A stretch of DNA of 64,000 nucleotides. Source: Polynucleobacter sp. MWH-Loch1C5 (GTDB lineage Bacteria > Pseudomonadota > Gammaproteobacteria > Burkholderiales > Burkholderiaceae). How positions within the stretch are numbered: the first letter of the stretch is position 1; the number at the start of each line of letters is the position of its first letter. Made by a program: the position numbers and the translations under genes. The notes beneath the pieces were generated by a model. It was not told the origin of the DNA. It worked only from the letters and a program-made list of their open reading frames with translations, and searched no databases. The stretch lies in NCBI RefSeq assembly GCF_018881775.1, contig NZ_JACVPR010000001.1:1444318-1508317 (forward strand). The letters are read 5' to 3'. Below, one piece after another: positions 1-9,038 of the stretch.

Positions 1-126
1 GACCTGAGCGAAGCCGATAGCAAGCGTCGTTACCAAGCGAAGCAGAGCTTCTTAGAGTATTTGATTAATGAGCCCCAGCATAAGGGTCAGTTGAGGTATT
101 GCGGCTTTAAGAGCGCCACTCAATAA
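1..126 (+). CDS. C-terminal end of a CDS entering from upstream, product unknown
   Basis: Frame 1 is open from base 1: DLSEADSKRRYQAKQSFLEYLINEPQHKGQLRYCGFKSATQ* with stop at 124-126. Confidence 0.5.
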   Translation, partial: DLSEADSKRRYQAKQSFLEYLINEPQHKGQLRYCGFKSATQ

Positions 127-145
127 AGCCCTATACACTTAGTGA

Positions 146-190
146 AAACCCTATAAAAACAATGAGATAAGTAAGGGTTTCTGTTTTTTA
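146..190 (+). terminator. Possible Rho-independent terminator after the upstream CDS
   Basis: AAACCCT (146-152) pairs with AGGGTTT (174-180), followed by ctgtttttt; the loop is long. Confidence 0.4.
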
Positions 191-214
191 GGCCTCGGAC
201 CTACAATCGAAAGC

Positions 215-1978
215 ATGAATACAACTCATGCTAATCACTCTCACGCCCTCTGGCAAAAAGCTTATCAAGAGGCTGGCATTGTGCCTCAACTCAAAGCTCC
301 AGAGTATTCCAATCTAGCAGCGCTTGTACACGATATGTGTTTGCGCTATGCGCAACAAGACCCTAAGAAAAAGGCCTATACCTGCGTCGTACCGAACGGT
401 ATGAATGGCAATCTGACATTCAAGCAAGTCGATGAAATGTCAGATGCATTTACCGGCTATTTGCGCGGCGTATTAGGTTTGCAAGCCGGTGATCGCGTCG
501 CAGTGCAGTTGCCCAATAGTTTGTCTTACCCGATTGTTGCTTTTGGCATCATGAAAGCCGGATGTGTTTTGGTGAACACCAATCCACTCTATACCGAAAG
601 CGAGATGATTCATCAGTTCAATGATTCGGGTGCCAAAGCACTCGTGATCATTGATATGTTCGCTAATAAATTACCAGAAGTATTAGCCAAGACTCAAATC
701 AAGCATGTCGTCGTTGCGGATGTCACGGCATTTTTCCCAGCCGTTCCGCGTCGTGTGATTCGTTTAGTGCAAAAAGTTTGGAACCGTGTTTTGCCAAGTA
801 TCACTGTGCCGCATGAGCGCATTGCTAGTGCCCTGAAAAAGGGTGCGGCGACCTTGGCGCAAACCCCGGCTAAAACTTATTGGGAACATATTGGTCCCGA
901 TGAAATGGCCGTCTTGCAGTACACCGGTGGTACTACAGGGGTCAGCAAAGGAGCCGTACTCACCCACAGCAACTTATTGAACAACGTCAATCAAATGTTG
1001 GCCATGGGTGGCACCCATATGCAAATCGGTACTGAATGTGTACTCACTGCATTACCGATCTATCACATCTTTGCATTCACGGCGAACCTCCTAGGCTTCC
1101 TGGTCATTGGTGCCAGAAACATCTTGATTCCGAGCCCACGTCCAGTGCAGAACTTGCAGCGTGCGATTGAGAACTACCCAGTGACCTGGATGACTGGGGT
1201 GAACACCTTATACAACGCGCTGCTTAATGAAGAGTGGTTCTTGGCTTATCCACCCAAGCACCTTAAAGCTTCGATTGCGGGGGGTACGGCTTTGCACTTA
1301 GCTGTAGCCCAACGCTGGCGCGAAGTGACTAAGACACCGATTGCCGAAGGTTATGGTCTGACTGAAACTTCGCCCGTTGCGACATTCAATCCTTTGTCGG
1401 GTAAACCACGCAACGGTATTGGTATTCCAACACCGGGTACCGATGTGCGTTTGGTGGGAGAAGATGGTCAACTCGTTGGCATCGGTGAACCGGGTGAGAT
1501 CCAAGTCAAAGGACCTCAGGTGATGAAGGCTTATTGGCAACAAGATCAAGAGACTGCCAAAGTGCTCCATGATGGTTGGTTAGCTACGGGTGATGTGGCC
1601 ATGATGGATGAAGAGGGCTATCTGCGCATTGTGGATCGTAAGAAAGACATGATCTTGGTTTCAGGTTTTAACGTCTACCCCAATGAGGTTGAAGACGTCA
1701 TCGCCCAAATGGATGCTGTATTGGAAGTAGCAGTAGTCGGTGTCCCAGACCCAGTCAGTGGTGAAGCAGTGCGTGCTTATGTCGTACCTAATCCTGAGCA
1801 TGATGGCGAGCTCAAGACAGCAGATGTAATTGCACATTGCAAATCACAACTCACCAACTACAAGGTGCCACATCAAGTTTTGATTCGTCATGACTTGCCG
1901 AAAACACCCATTGGTAAGGTCTTACGTAAGACTCTCAGAGCAGAAGCCTTGGCTGAGATGGGTGCACCCAGACAATAA
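215..1978 (+). CDS. fadD: Long-chain fatty acid--CoA ligase (AMP-binding)
   Basis: 587 aa; AMP-binding motif YTGGTTGVSKGA, GYGLTETSP, and C-terminal PKTPIGKVLRKTLR. Confidence 0.92.
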   Translation: MNTTHANHSHALWQKAYQEAGIVPQLKAPEYSNLAALVHDMCLRYAQQDPKKKAYTCVVPNGMNGNLTFKQVDEMSDAFTGYLRGVLGLQAGDRVAVQLPNSLSYPIVAFGIMKAGCVLVNTNPLYTESEMIHQFNDSGAKALVIIDMFANKLPEVLAKTQIKHVVVADVTAFFPAVPRRVIRLVQKVWNRVLPSITVPHERIASALKKGAATLAQTPAKTYWEHIGPDEMAVLQYTGGTTGVSKGAVLTHSNLLNNVNQMLAMGGTHMQIGTECVLTALPIYHIFAFTANLLGFLVIGARNILIPSPRPVQNLQRAIENYPVTWMTGVNTLYNALLNEEWFLAYPPKHLKASIAGGTALHLAVAQRWREVTKTPIAEGYGLTETSPVATFNPLSGKPRNGIGIPTPGTDVRLVGEDGQLVGIGEPGEIQVKGPQVMKAYWQQDQETAKVLHDGWLATGDVAMMDEEGYLRIVDRKKDMILVSGFNVYPNEVEDVIAQMDAVLEVAVVGVPDPVSGEAVRAYVVPNPEHDGELKTADVIAHCKSQLTNYKVPHQVLIRHDLPKTPIGKVLRKTLRAEALAEMGAPRQ

Positions 1979-1996
1979 CAAGATAGAAAGAACACT

Positions 1997-2899
1997 ATGG
2001 TTACCGAATTCGAGACAAAACTACTAGGCATGATGATGATCATCATCATGCTGGGCATGGGAGCATCCTTGACCTGGCGTGATTTCCTCATTTCATTCCG
2101 TAAGCCCAAGCGCCTGATATTGGGTTTGTTTTTGCAATATGGTTTGATGTCTTTCATTGGCTTTAGCTTGGTTAAGCTCTTGGGCTTGCCACCAGCAATT
2201 GCGATTGGTCTGATTTTGATGAGCTGTATGCCAGGGGGTACAACCTCTAACATCTTTACTTACTTCTGTAAGGGTGATTTGGCGCTCTCGATCATGATGA
2301 CTTGTGTATCTACGCTTGCCGCCTTAGTGATGGTGCCTGCAACCATTGCTTTCTATTCTAATTTGGCAGGCTTCTCGGGAGACTATGTCATCCCCGCAGA
2401 AAACGTCGCTCAAGTCCTGGTAGTCTTGCTAGTGCCTACGGTCATTGGTGTGATACTGCGTAAGCTCAATGCTAACGTGGGAGCAACCGTTGAACTTATT
2501 GGTGCTGCCTTTGGCGTCGGCGTGATTCTTTTCCTAGTGGTCACATGGATCCCCCGTAACTATCAGCTACTTCTTGATACGCCTATAACAGTCTACGCAG
2601 GTGCTATTGGGCTTGGTTTGATTGGTATGTTAGCGACTTACTACATTTCGCGTGGCGCAAGAGAAGATAAGAACCGTGCGCGCACGATTGCTCTTGAGAT
2701 TGGTATTCAAAATGGTCCTCTGGCGATTTTGATCGTGACCCTCAATATCACTGGCCCTAATCAGCAAGATGTACTTTTAATCCCCGTCTTGTATTCACTG
2801 TTTATTGTGGTGAATTCTACGATTTTGACATTCTTCTTTAGACGTAAAGCTGATGAAGAGGCTGCGGCACGTGACCGTGCCAAATTAGCAAAAGCCTAG
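1997..2899 (+). CDS. Bile acid:sodium symporter (BASS) family transporter
   Basis: 300 aa, about 9 hydrophobic segments; SCMPGGTTSNIFTYFCKGDLALSIMMT matches the BASS family pattern. Confidence 0.85.
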   Translation: MVTEFETKLLGMMMIIIMLGMGASLTWRDFLISFRKPKRLILGLFLQYGLMSFIGFSLVKLLGLPPAIAIGLILMSCMPGGTTSNIFTYFCKGDLALSIMMTCVSTLAALVMVPATIAFYSNLAGFSGDYVIPAENVAQVLVVLLVPTVIGVILRKLNANVGATVELIGAAFGVGVILFLVVTWIPRNYQLLLDTPITVYAGAIGLGLIGMLATYYISRGAREDKNRARTIALEIGIQNGPLAILIVTLNITGPNQQDVLLIPVLYSLFIVVNSTILTFFFRRKADEEAAARDRAKLAKA

Positions 2900-2902
2900 T
2901 AA

Positions 2903-3289
2903 TCACTGCGGAGTGGCTGGAACTAATTTCCAGCCCTCTGCGCAGACTTGCACATAGGGATAGTAAGTCTGAGTCGAGGCACAGTAATACCAAACCGGTG
3001 GCAGATTTTGTGCCAAAAGCGGTTGAGGGGGTACTACAAGCACCGGAGGTGCTGTATAAACCGGGCTTGGATAAACGGGTTGAGCATAGACCCAGCGCGG
3101 CTGGGTCAGGGCATAAGTCACGACACCGCCAGCGATAAAGGGACCCACCCAGTGACTGGTACGATGGTAATGACCCCGATGGCCACCATGAGCTTCAGCA
3201 GGGCTGGCAATCATTGAGCCTAAACTCAGGAGGCTGATGGCCAAGAGTGTTTGTGTAGCCTGACGGATGATCGCTTGTTTCATATTCAC
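2903..3289 (-). CDS. Small exported protein, Pro/Tyr-rich, unknown function
   Basis: Signal-peptide-like N-terminus; C-terminal YYCASTQTYYPYVQVCAEGWKLVP motif. Confidence 0.75.
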   Translation of the reverse strand: MNMKQAIIRQATQTLLAISLLSLGSMIASPAEAHGGHRGHYHRTSHWVGPFIAGGVVTYALTQPRWVYAQPVYPSPVYTAPPVLVVPPQPLLAQNLPPVWYYCASTQTYYPYVQVCAEGWKLVPATPQ

Positions 3290-3422
3290 CTCTTTTGGCA
3301 GGATGCCAAGGATATGCCCATAACGTAGTTCAAGCGTCTAAGTTGACATCTTTTTACTCATCAAAAGCCCTGTGCCAGTGTTATATTGCAAGCGTTTGAT
3401 TTCAATTGCTTTTAGGAAAGAT

Positions 3423-4199
3423 ATGCTGAAAAAAATAATTTTGGGTTTCATTATTTTTCTAATCTTCATCATGGGCTTTACCGTCTATGGTATTTATCAG
3501 TTAGATAGTTTGGTCAAGCAAGCGATTCAGAGTTATGGCAGTGAAGCAGTGGCTAGCAAGGTCACTGTGGGTGATGTGAACGTCAATCTTAAAGAAGCCA
3601 AAGTCTCGATTCGTGATTTGCAGGTCGCTAACCCCGATGGCTTTACTCAGGCTCAGGCCCTCCAAGCCAAGCAAGTCGAAATTCTTTTAGATAAAGATAA
3701 ATTAGGTACGGATTTAATTGTGGTGCGTAGCGTCCTGGTGACAAAGCCGATGATTGTCTATGAATACCAGAATAAAAAAGATAACCTCAGCATTTTGCAA
3801 AAAAATGCTGAGGCATACGCGCAGCGTATACAAAAAGAAGCCCCAGTCACACCGGCTGATCCCAAAGTCGCTAAGGCGCAAAGTACTCGCTTAATTATTC
3901 AAAGTGTCGAGATTCAGAAACCAGAATTAGTGCTCCAAGACACTCGATTGGCTGATAAACCGGTTCAGATTGATTTGCCGGATATTCGTTTAAAGCAAAT
4001 AGATTCTGAAAAAGGAGTCAGTGCCGCTGAGTTAAGTGCCCAACTCATGGAATCTTTATTTACGGAATCGCGTCGCTCGATCAGTAATCACGCGCCCACA
4101 GTGCTATTTGAGGCAGGTGAAAAACTCAAAGAGGCGGAGTCCCAAATCAAAAGTCAGGGCGATAAGTTATTACAGGAACTCAAGAGTCTATTTCGCTAA
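3423..4199 (+). CDS. AsmA-like/DUF748-like membrane-anchored hypothetical protein
   Basis: MLKKIILGFIIFLIFIMGFTVYGIYQLD N-terminal TM; VTVGDVNVNLKEAKVSIRDLQVANPDGF resembles AsmA-like repeats. Confidence 0.7.
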   Translation: MLKKIILGFIIFLIFIMGFTVYGIYQLDSLVKQAIQSYGSEAVASKVTVGDVNVNLKEAKVSIRDLQVANPDGFTQAQALQAKQVEILLDKDKLGTDLIVVRSVLVTKPMIVYEYQNKKDNLSILQKNAEAYAQRIQKEAPVTPADPKVAKAQSTRLIIQSVEIQKPELVLQDTRLADKPVQIDLPDIRLKQIDSEKGVSAAELSAQLMESLFTESRRSISNHAPTVLFEAGEKLKEAESQIKSQGDKLLQELKSLFR

Positions 4200-4215
4200 A
4201 ACGCTGATGCGGTGA

Positions 4216-4317
4216 TTAGCTCTACGTGATATCACCGAATTGCTCGATCAAGGGGTGCTGACGCGCTCCTCATCCTCGGGTAGAAGTGCTAGCTATGACT
4301 TGAGCTCTCTGAAGTAA
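4216..4317 (+). pseudogene. C-terminal remnant of a Fic family protein (wHTH end)
   Basis: Frame reads LALRDITELLDQGVLTRSSSSGRSASYDLSSLK*, resembling the C-terminal winged helix of DUF4172-type Fic proteins; preceded by an in-frame TGA (4213-4215), with no start codon. Confidence 0.55.
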
Positions 4318-4400
4318 TTCCCGTAAATCGATTAAATCAACATATTTAATCGAATTCATCTATCATGTAAATTCCAGTGTTATAGATAACTGAGGTTTTC

Positions 4401-5351
4401 ATGGCTGCACTTCCTTCGCTGCGTCAATTACGCTATTTAGTGGCTGTAGCGCAACATCTGAACTTCACCAAAGCGGCTGAAGCTTGCTTCGTGAGCCAAT
4501 CGACACTCAGTACTGGGCTCAAAGAGCTTGAGCAGACCATGGGCGTGCAATTGATTGAGCGAGATCGACAAAATGTGTCTGTCACTCCAGTCGGTGAAGA
4601 GGTAGTCGCGCGTGCGATTCAATTATTAGCCGGCGCAGAAGATCTCATTGAGTACACCCATCACACCGGACATGCCATGACCGGCACCATCAAGTTAGGT
4701 GCTATTCCGACGATTGCGCCATTTTTATTGCCTCAAGTGATACCGATGATTCGCCAAGAGTATCCGGATTTAAGAATAGCTTTACGCGAAGACTTAACTG
4801 CCAACTTATTGCAAAGGGTCGTTGACCACCAGCTTGATTTTGCATTGATTGCGCTACCTTATGACACAGAAGGTTTACTGGTCAAAGAGCTGTATGCCGA
4901 TGAGTTTTGGTTGACCGCCCCCCAAGGCGATCCTGCTTTGCAGGAAGAGGAAGTCACAGTACCCGCCAAAATGGCCGAACGACTTTTATTGCTCGAAGAA
5001 GGGCATTGTCTGCGTGAACATAGTTTACGAGCTTGTCGTAAAAAAGAAGTCGCCAATGCCGATGGTTTGGAGGCAACCAGTCTTTTAACCCTGGTCCAAA
5101 TGGTTGAGTCGGGTCTAGGCATTACCTTATTGCCAGAGATGGCTGTTCGTTCTGGGATTCTGAACAACACCCATTTGCAAGCGCGCCCATTGTCCGCTCC
5201 TGCACCTAAGCGTGGCATTGCTCTGGTAGCGCGTCAAACCACTGCCAGAATCGATGAGTTTTTAGCCATCGCACAAATGATCATAGAAATTCATTGGCAT
5301 GTACAGAAAAAGACTCAAGCTCAAAGTGTGAGTGGGAAGAGTGCCCGCTAA
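4401..5351 (+). CDS. oxyR: LysR-family hydrogen peroxide-inducible genes activator
   Basis: HTH LRQLRYLVAVAQHLNFTKAAEACFVSQSTLSTGLKELE; regulatory-domain EEGHCLREHSLRAC resembles the OxyR redox-Cys region. Confidence 0.85.
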   Translation: MAALPSLRQLRYLVAVAQHLNFTKAAEACFVSQSTLSTGLKELEQTMGVQLIERDRQNVSVTPVGEEVVARAIQLLAGAEDLIEYTHHTGHAMTGTIKLGAIPTIAPFLLPQVIPMIRQEYPDLRIALREDLTANLLQRVVDHQLDFALIALPYDTEGLLVKELYADEFWLTAPQGDPALQEEEVTVPAKMAERLLLLEEGHCLREHSLRACRKKEVANADGLEATSLLTLVQMVESGLGITLLPEMAVRSGILNNTHLQARPLSAPAPKRGIALVARQTTARIDEFLAIAQMIIEIHWHVQKKTQAQSVSGKSAR

Positions 5352-5376
5352 CTGCTACAAGATGCTAGAAGAAAAT

Positions 5377-6084
5377 TTAGACTTTGAGTCTAAAGGGTGT
5401 GAAATTCGTGTGATAGTCGTAATAGTCTTCTGACTCCTTACGTTTGAGCCAAGCAATCACGCGGTAGGTCACAGGGGTCATTAATATTTCCCAGGAGGTC
5501 TTCAGCACATACTGAGCCAGCGCCACCGCAATAACTTGCTCGGTCGGCCAAATGGCATAAAACGCCATGAAGTAAAAAATAGAAGAATCAATCGCTTCGC
5601 CCACCGCTGTTGAGCCTATCGTGCGCATCCAGAGATGTTGGCCTTGCGTTAAGATTTTCATCTTCGCCATCACATAGGCATTAGCAAGACTACCGCACCA
5701 GAAAGCCAACATCGAGGCGGCAATAATGCGCCAAGTATTGCCAAAGACAGTTTCTAAACCGATTTGGTACTGACGCATATAGTCGTTATCGGCCGGTGGT
5801 AATTGAATCACCACGACAGACATGAAAGCGGCAAATAAAAGCGCGGCAAAACCGGCCCACACCGCACGGCGATCATGCCCGTAGCCGTAGACCTCGGTGA
5901 GGATGTCGCCAAATAAATAAGTGATGGGGAAAAATAAAATACCAGCACCAAAGACAGTCATCCCGAGGATGGGTAAATCCACCACGGCTGCTTTACCTGC
6001 ACCAATCAAGTTGGAGCACAGTAAAGCGGTGACAAAAGCCGCTAGGAGTAGATCGTAATATTTGTAATGGCGCTTGGCTTGCAT
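5377..6084 (-). CDS. Queuosine precursor transporter (YhhQ/VUT family)
   Basis: LFFPITYLFGDILTEVYGYGHDRRAVWAGF and STAVGEAIDSSIFYFMAF motifs. Confidence 0.9.
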   Translation of the reverse strand: MQAKRHYKYYDLLLAAFVTALLCSNLIGAGKAAVVDLPILGMTVFGAGILFFPITYLFGDILTEVYGYGHDRRAVWAGFAALLFAAFMSVVVIQLPPADNDYMRQYQIGLETVFGNTWRIIAASMLAFWCGSLANAYVMAKMKILTQGQHLWMRTIGSTAVGEAIDSSIFYFMAFYAIWPTEQVIAVALAQYVLKTSWEILMTPVTYRVIAWLKRKESEDYYDYHTNFTPFRLKV

Positions 6085-6117
6085 CTGGTCATCATAGACC
6101 TAGATGCAAAACTCTGC

Positions 6118-6552
6118 TTAGGGGTTTAAAAAATCACCGGAACGAATACGTGTTAGATATTTGACATCTTTAGCGTATTCATAAATATGAGCCGTGTATG
6201 TTTGTTCGTTTTCAATGAGGTGAACAGTGCTCACAATCCGATCGTATTCATGGGGGCGCAGGTCAGTCATACTGCATTCTTCAAAGGCGTCAAGTTTGGC
6301 TAACAGTGGTGCTAGTGCATCTTCAGCAATTTCATAAAGCTCACCGATGACTTGATCGTCTGGATTTTCTGAGCCGATCGCGGCAGGGTAGAAAGATACT
6401 TGATAGAGTTGTGCTTGCCAACGAGCTAAACCTAAACAACGACCTATGCTTTGTATCTCGGTGCGCATCGCGCGCCCTTGTTCTTGAGGCGCTTGGCTTC
6501 TTAATGTGCCGTATACGAATAAATAAGACCAACGCATGACACTCTCATTCAC
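6118..6552 (-). CDS. Gamma-glutamylcyclotransferase family protein
   Basis: LFVYGTLRS start motif and VIGELYEI. Confidence 0.85.
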   Translation of the reverse strand: MNESVMRWSYLFVYGTLRSQAPQEQGRAMRTEIQSIGRCLGLARWQAQLYQVSFYPAAIGSENPDDQVIGELYEIAEDALAPLLAKLDAFEECSMTDLRPHEYDRIVSTVHLIENEQTYTAHIYEYAKDVKYLTRIRSGDFLNP

Positions 6553-6571
6553 AAAAAAGACTTAGATATGC

Positions 6572-6934
6572 CTAGGAATCTTTTAACGCCTCATGAATAC
6601 TCGGAAAGCAAGTCAAGAAGAGATAACTTGGATATTGCTCGGGCTTCATGCCGTCGAGATTGGCAAATACTTCTTCACGGATCTTACCAATCGTATGAGA
6701 GTCTGTTGCCGCCAAGGCGCTCACAAGACGGGCGGCTAGAGAATCTTTTTCCATATCAATACCATGTTGCATTTTGATATTCGCTAAAAATGATCCATAA
6801 GTACTCGCAAATTGCATATCGCAAACAAAACCGTGATGAGTACTCGGATGTTGTTGTGACAAAGTCACTGCTAATTGTTGGCAATCGCTAAATACAGCGC
6901 GTAGTTTTTGCAAGATTTCGGCAGAGGGATTCAT
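6572..6934 (-). CDS. Hypothetical protein
   Basis: 120 aa ORF overlapping the next minus-strand gene by 4 nt, consistent with an operon. Confidence 0.65.
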   Translation of the reverse strand: MNPSAEILQKLRAVFSDCQQLAVTLSQQHPSTHHGFVCDMQFASTYGSFLANIKMQHGIDMEKDSLAARLVSALAATDSHTIGKIREEVFANLDGMKPEQYPSYLFLTCFPSIHEALKDS

Positions 6935-7344
6935 GATGCTATTTTATCGGGAAACTCACCGTTCAGGTAATACCAGCGGCTCTCTTGCCGGACAAAGCGA
7001 CTGACTTCATGTAAGCGATAAGCCTTGCCATTGATTTTGTATATGGCAAGAAACTCTACGAGTCCTGACTCGCCGCTAGGCTCTATTTCACTGCGATAGA
7101 TTTTTAAGCTCTGCCAGCGGGGCCGTTCATCTTGAGCATCGTCATCGAGTGTGGCTGGACGCGTACTCGGATGCCATGTGTCTAATACATAATCATGAAG
7201 ACCTAGGGCATAGGCGCTATAGCGTGAACGCATCAATAATTCAGGACTACTTGCAGCAGTACCTTGATGCCACACTTGGCAACAACTGACATAGTCAGCT
7301 CCACCGCAAGGGCAGGGTATAGAGGTCTTCAATGTTTTAGCCAT
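6931..7344 (-). CDS. YchJ family protein (SEC-C type Zn motif)
   Basis: CPCGGADYVSCC; ASSPELLMRSRYSAYALGLHDYVLDTWHPSTRP. Confidence 0.9.
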   Translation of the reverse strand: MAKTLKTSIPCPCGGADYVSCCQVWHQGTAASSPELLMRSRYSAYALGLHDYVLDTWHPSTRPATLDDDAQDERPRWQSLKIYRSEIEPSGESGLVEFLAIYKINGKAYRLHEVSRFVRQESRWYYLNGEFPDKIAS

Positions 7345-7354
7345 ACCGCATTAT

Positions 7355-7699
7355 TCAATGAAACTCATTGGTGTCAGTATTTTTACCTCCCCGAGATTTA
7401 CGCGAGCGGGTTTGCGCAACAGAGACTTCGACGCTCTGAGTGGGATTGATTTCATGCCAAGTCATCAATATGTCACGTTTGAGATAAATCATGATTTGTG
7501 ACAACTTGCGTTTAGAGGGCTTAGGCAAAGTCTCGCGAGCAAAAAACATGCGAGCTAACTCTTGATTGAGCATTTGTTCGGCATGCATGATGGCTTCAGA
7601 AAGACTGTGACCGATGGCGAGCAGATCAGGAAAGTCGCTCAAGCTAATCAGATAATCTCCTCGAGCGGTTTGTTCTACGGTGGCAGGGTAAGCAAACAT
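7355..7699 (-). CDS. HicB-like antitoxin family protein (orphan)
   Basis: MFAYPATVEQTARGDYLISLSDFPDLLAIGHSLSEAIMHAEQML matches the HicB N-terminal fold pattern; no HicA-like ORF adjacent. Confidence 0.7.
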   Translation of the reverse strand: MFAYPATVEQTARGDYLISLSDFPDLLAIGHSLSEAIMHAEQMLNQELARMFFARETLPKPSKRKLSQIMIYLKRDILMTWHEINPTQSVEVSVAQTRSRKSRGGKNTDTNEFH

Positions 7700-7900
7700 G
7701 GTTTTCTCATAAAAATCTCGAGTCTAGGCAAGCCCCCATAGCAAAGCAAATCTGTAAAAAAGACCTTTTGTGAGGTAGTGACAAAAACTTTCCTAAGTAA
7801 ATCAATTGGGTATATATTGCGAACATTCAGAAATAAGAAAAATGACAGATAAGTCTTACGCAAAAATAAGTATTAACCTACAGAGGATTCAGAAAACAAT

Positions 7901-8524
7901 ATGACTCAAGATCATTCCAGCGTGACAGTCGTGAGTGAGCGCCCCATACAGTTTCAGGGGAACCGCTTGGCGGCATGGTTACTCAAGCGTTTAGGGTGGA
8001 CTCTGTACTTTGATGGATTGCCTGGCCCTCATGGTGTGATGGTGGTCTATCCGCATACCTCTAACTGGGATTTTTTTATTGGCTTATTGGCGAAATGGGC
8101 GATGGGTCTACAGATTCAGTTTTTAGCGAAAGACTCGCTCTTTAAGATTCCTTTGGTCGGTGCTTGGTTGCGTTATCTTGGTGGCATCGCTGTCGTGCGT
8201 TCTAGTCCACAAGGGTATGTGCAAGATATGGCGAGTTCAATGTTAGCCCGTGAATATGCTTGGGTGGTCATTACCCCCGAGGGTACCCGTCAACGCACGC
8301 CCGGTTGGCGCAGCGGTTTTTATCGCCTAGCCACGCTCGCCAATATTCCCGTAGGTTTAGCATTTATAGATTACCGCCATAAAGAGATTGGTGTGAAACA
8401 TTTCATACAACTGTCTCAGAATGAAGATCTAGACCTAGACACAATAAGACAAGAGTATGCCGAGCGCGCTGGGTTTCATCCTGAAGATGCAGCGCCCATT
8501 ACTTTTTGGACGCCGCGCTCATAG
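7901..8524 (+). CDS. Lysophospholipid acyltransferase family protein
   Basis: PHTSNWDFFIG acyltransferase motif; TPEGTRQRTPGWRSGFY. Confidence 0.88.
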   Translation: MTQDHSSVTVVSERPIQFQGNRLAAWLLKRLGWTLYFDGLPGPHGVMVVYPHTSNWDFFIGLLAKWAMGLQIQFLAKDSLFKIPLVGAWLRYLGGIAVVRSSPQGYVQDMASSMLAREYAWVVITPEGTRQRTPGWRSGFYRLATLANIPVGLAFIDYRHKEIGVKHFIQLSQNEDLDLDTIRQEYAERAGFHPEDAAPITFWTPRS

Positions 8525-8526
8525 TG

Positions 8527-8910
8527 CTAGACGGTTTGTGCTGCGTCGTAACGCTTGAGTGTTTCAAGATCGACACGTTCAAGCGCTTTGAGATGGGTAC
8601 TCTCTAATTTAATTTTGGGAGCACAACCCGCCTCGAGGGCTTCTAGCCAACGTGACAAACATAAGCACCATTGGTCACCGGCTTGTAGACCAGCAAAGCG
8701 CCACTCAGGACGTGGCGTGATAAGGTCATTGCCACGCGCATAACTAAATTGTAGAAATTCATCACTCATGATGGCGCAGACCAGGTGACTGCCTACATCA
8801 TCAGGACCGGTCTTACAGCAGCCATCACGATAAAAGCCAGTGAGGGGCTCAAAAGAACAGGGCGATAGTGGTTCACCCAAAACATTGCGTGCGATTTCTT
8901 GTGCAGACAT
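8527..8910 (-). CDS. DUF2237 family protein
   Basis: ARNVLGEPLSPCSFEPLTGFYRDGCCKTGPDDVGSHLVCAIMSDEFL. Confidence 0.9.
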   Translation of the reverse strand: MSAQEIARNVLGEPLSPCSFEPLTGFYRDGCCKTGPDDVGSHLVCAIMSDEFLQFSYARGNDLITPRPEWRFAGLQAGDQWCLCLSRWLEALEAGCAPKIKLESTHLKALERVDLETLKRYDAAQTV

Positions 8911-9038
8911 AAAACGAATCAGTTACATTAGGAAGACTTCACTCTAGTGCATTTCATGCGGCTTTGCAGCATGAAACCAAAAAGTGCTGCTAGGGGAAGG
9001 GGATTGAATATCAATAAAAACAATTCGAGGAGAATCAA

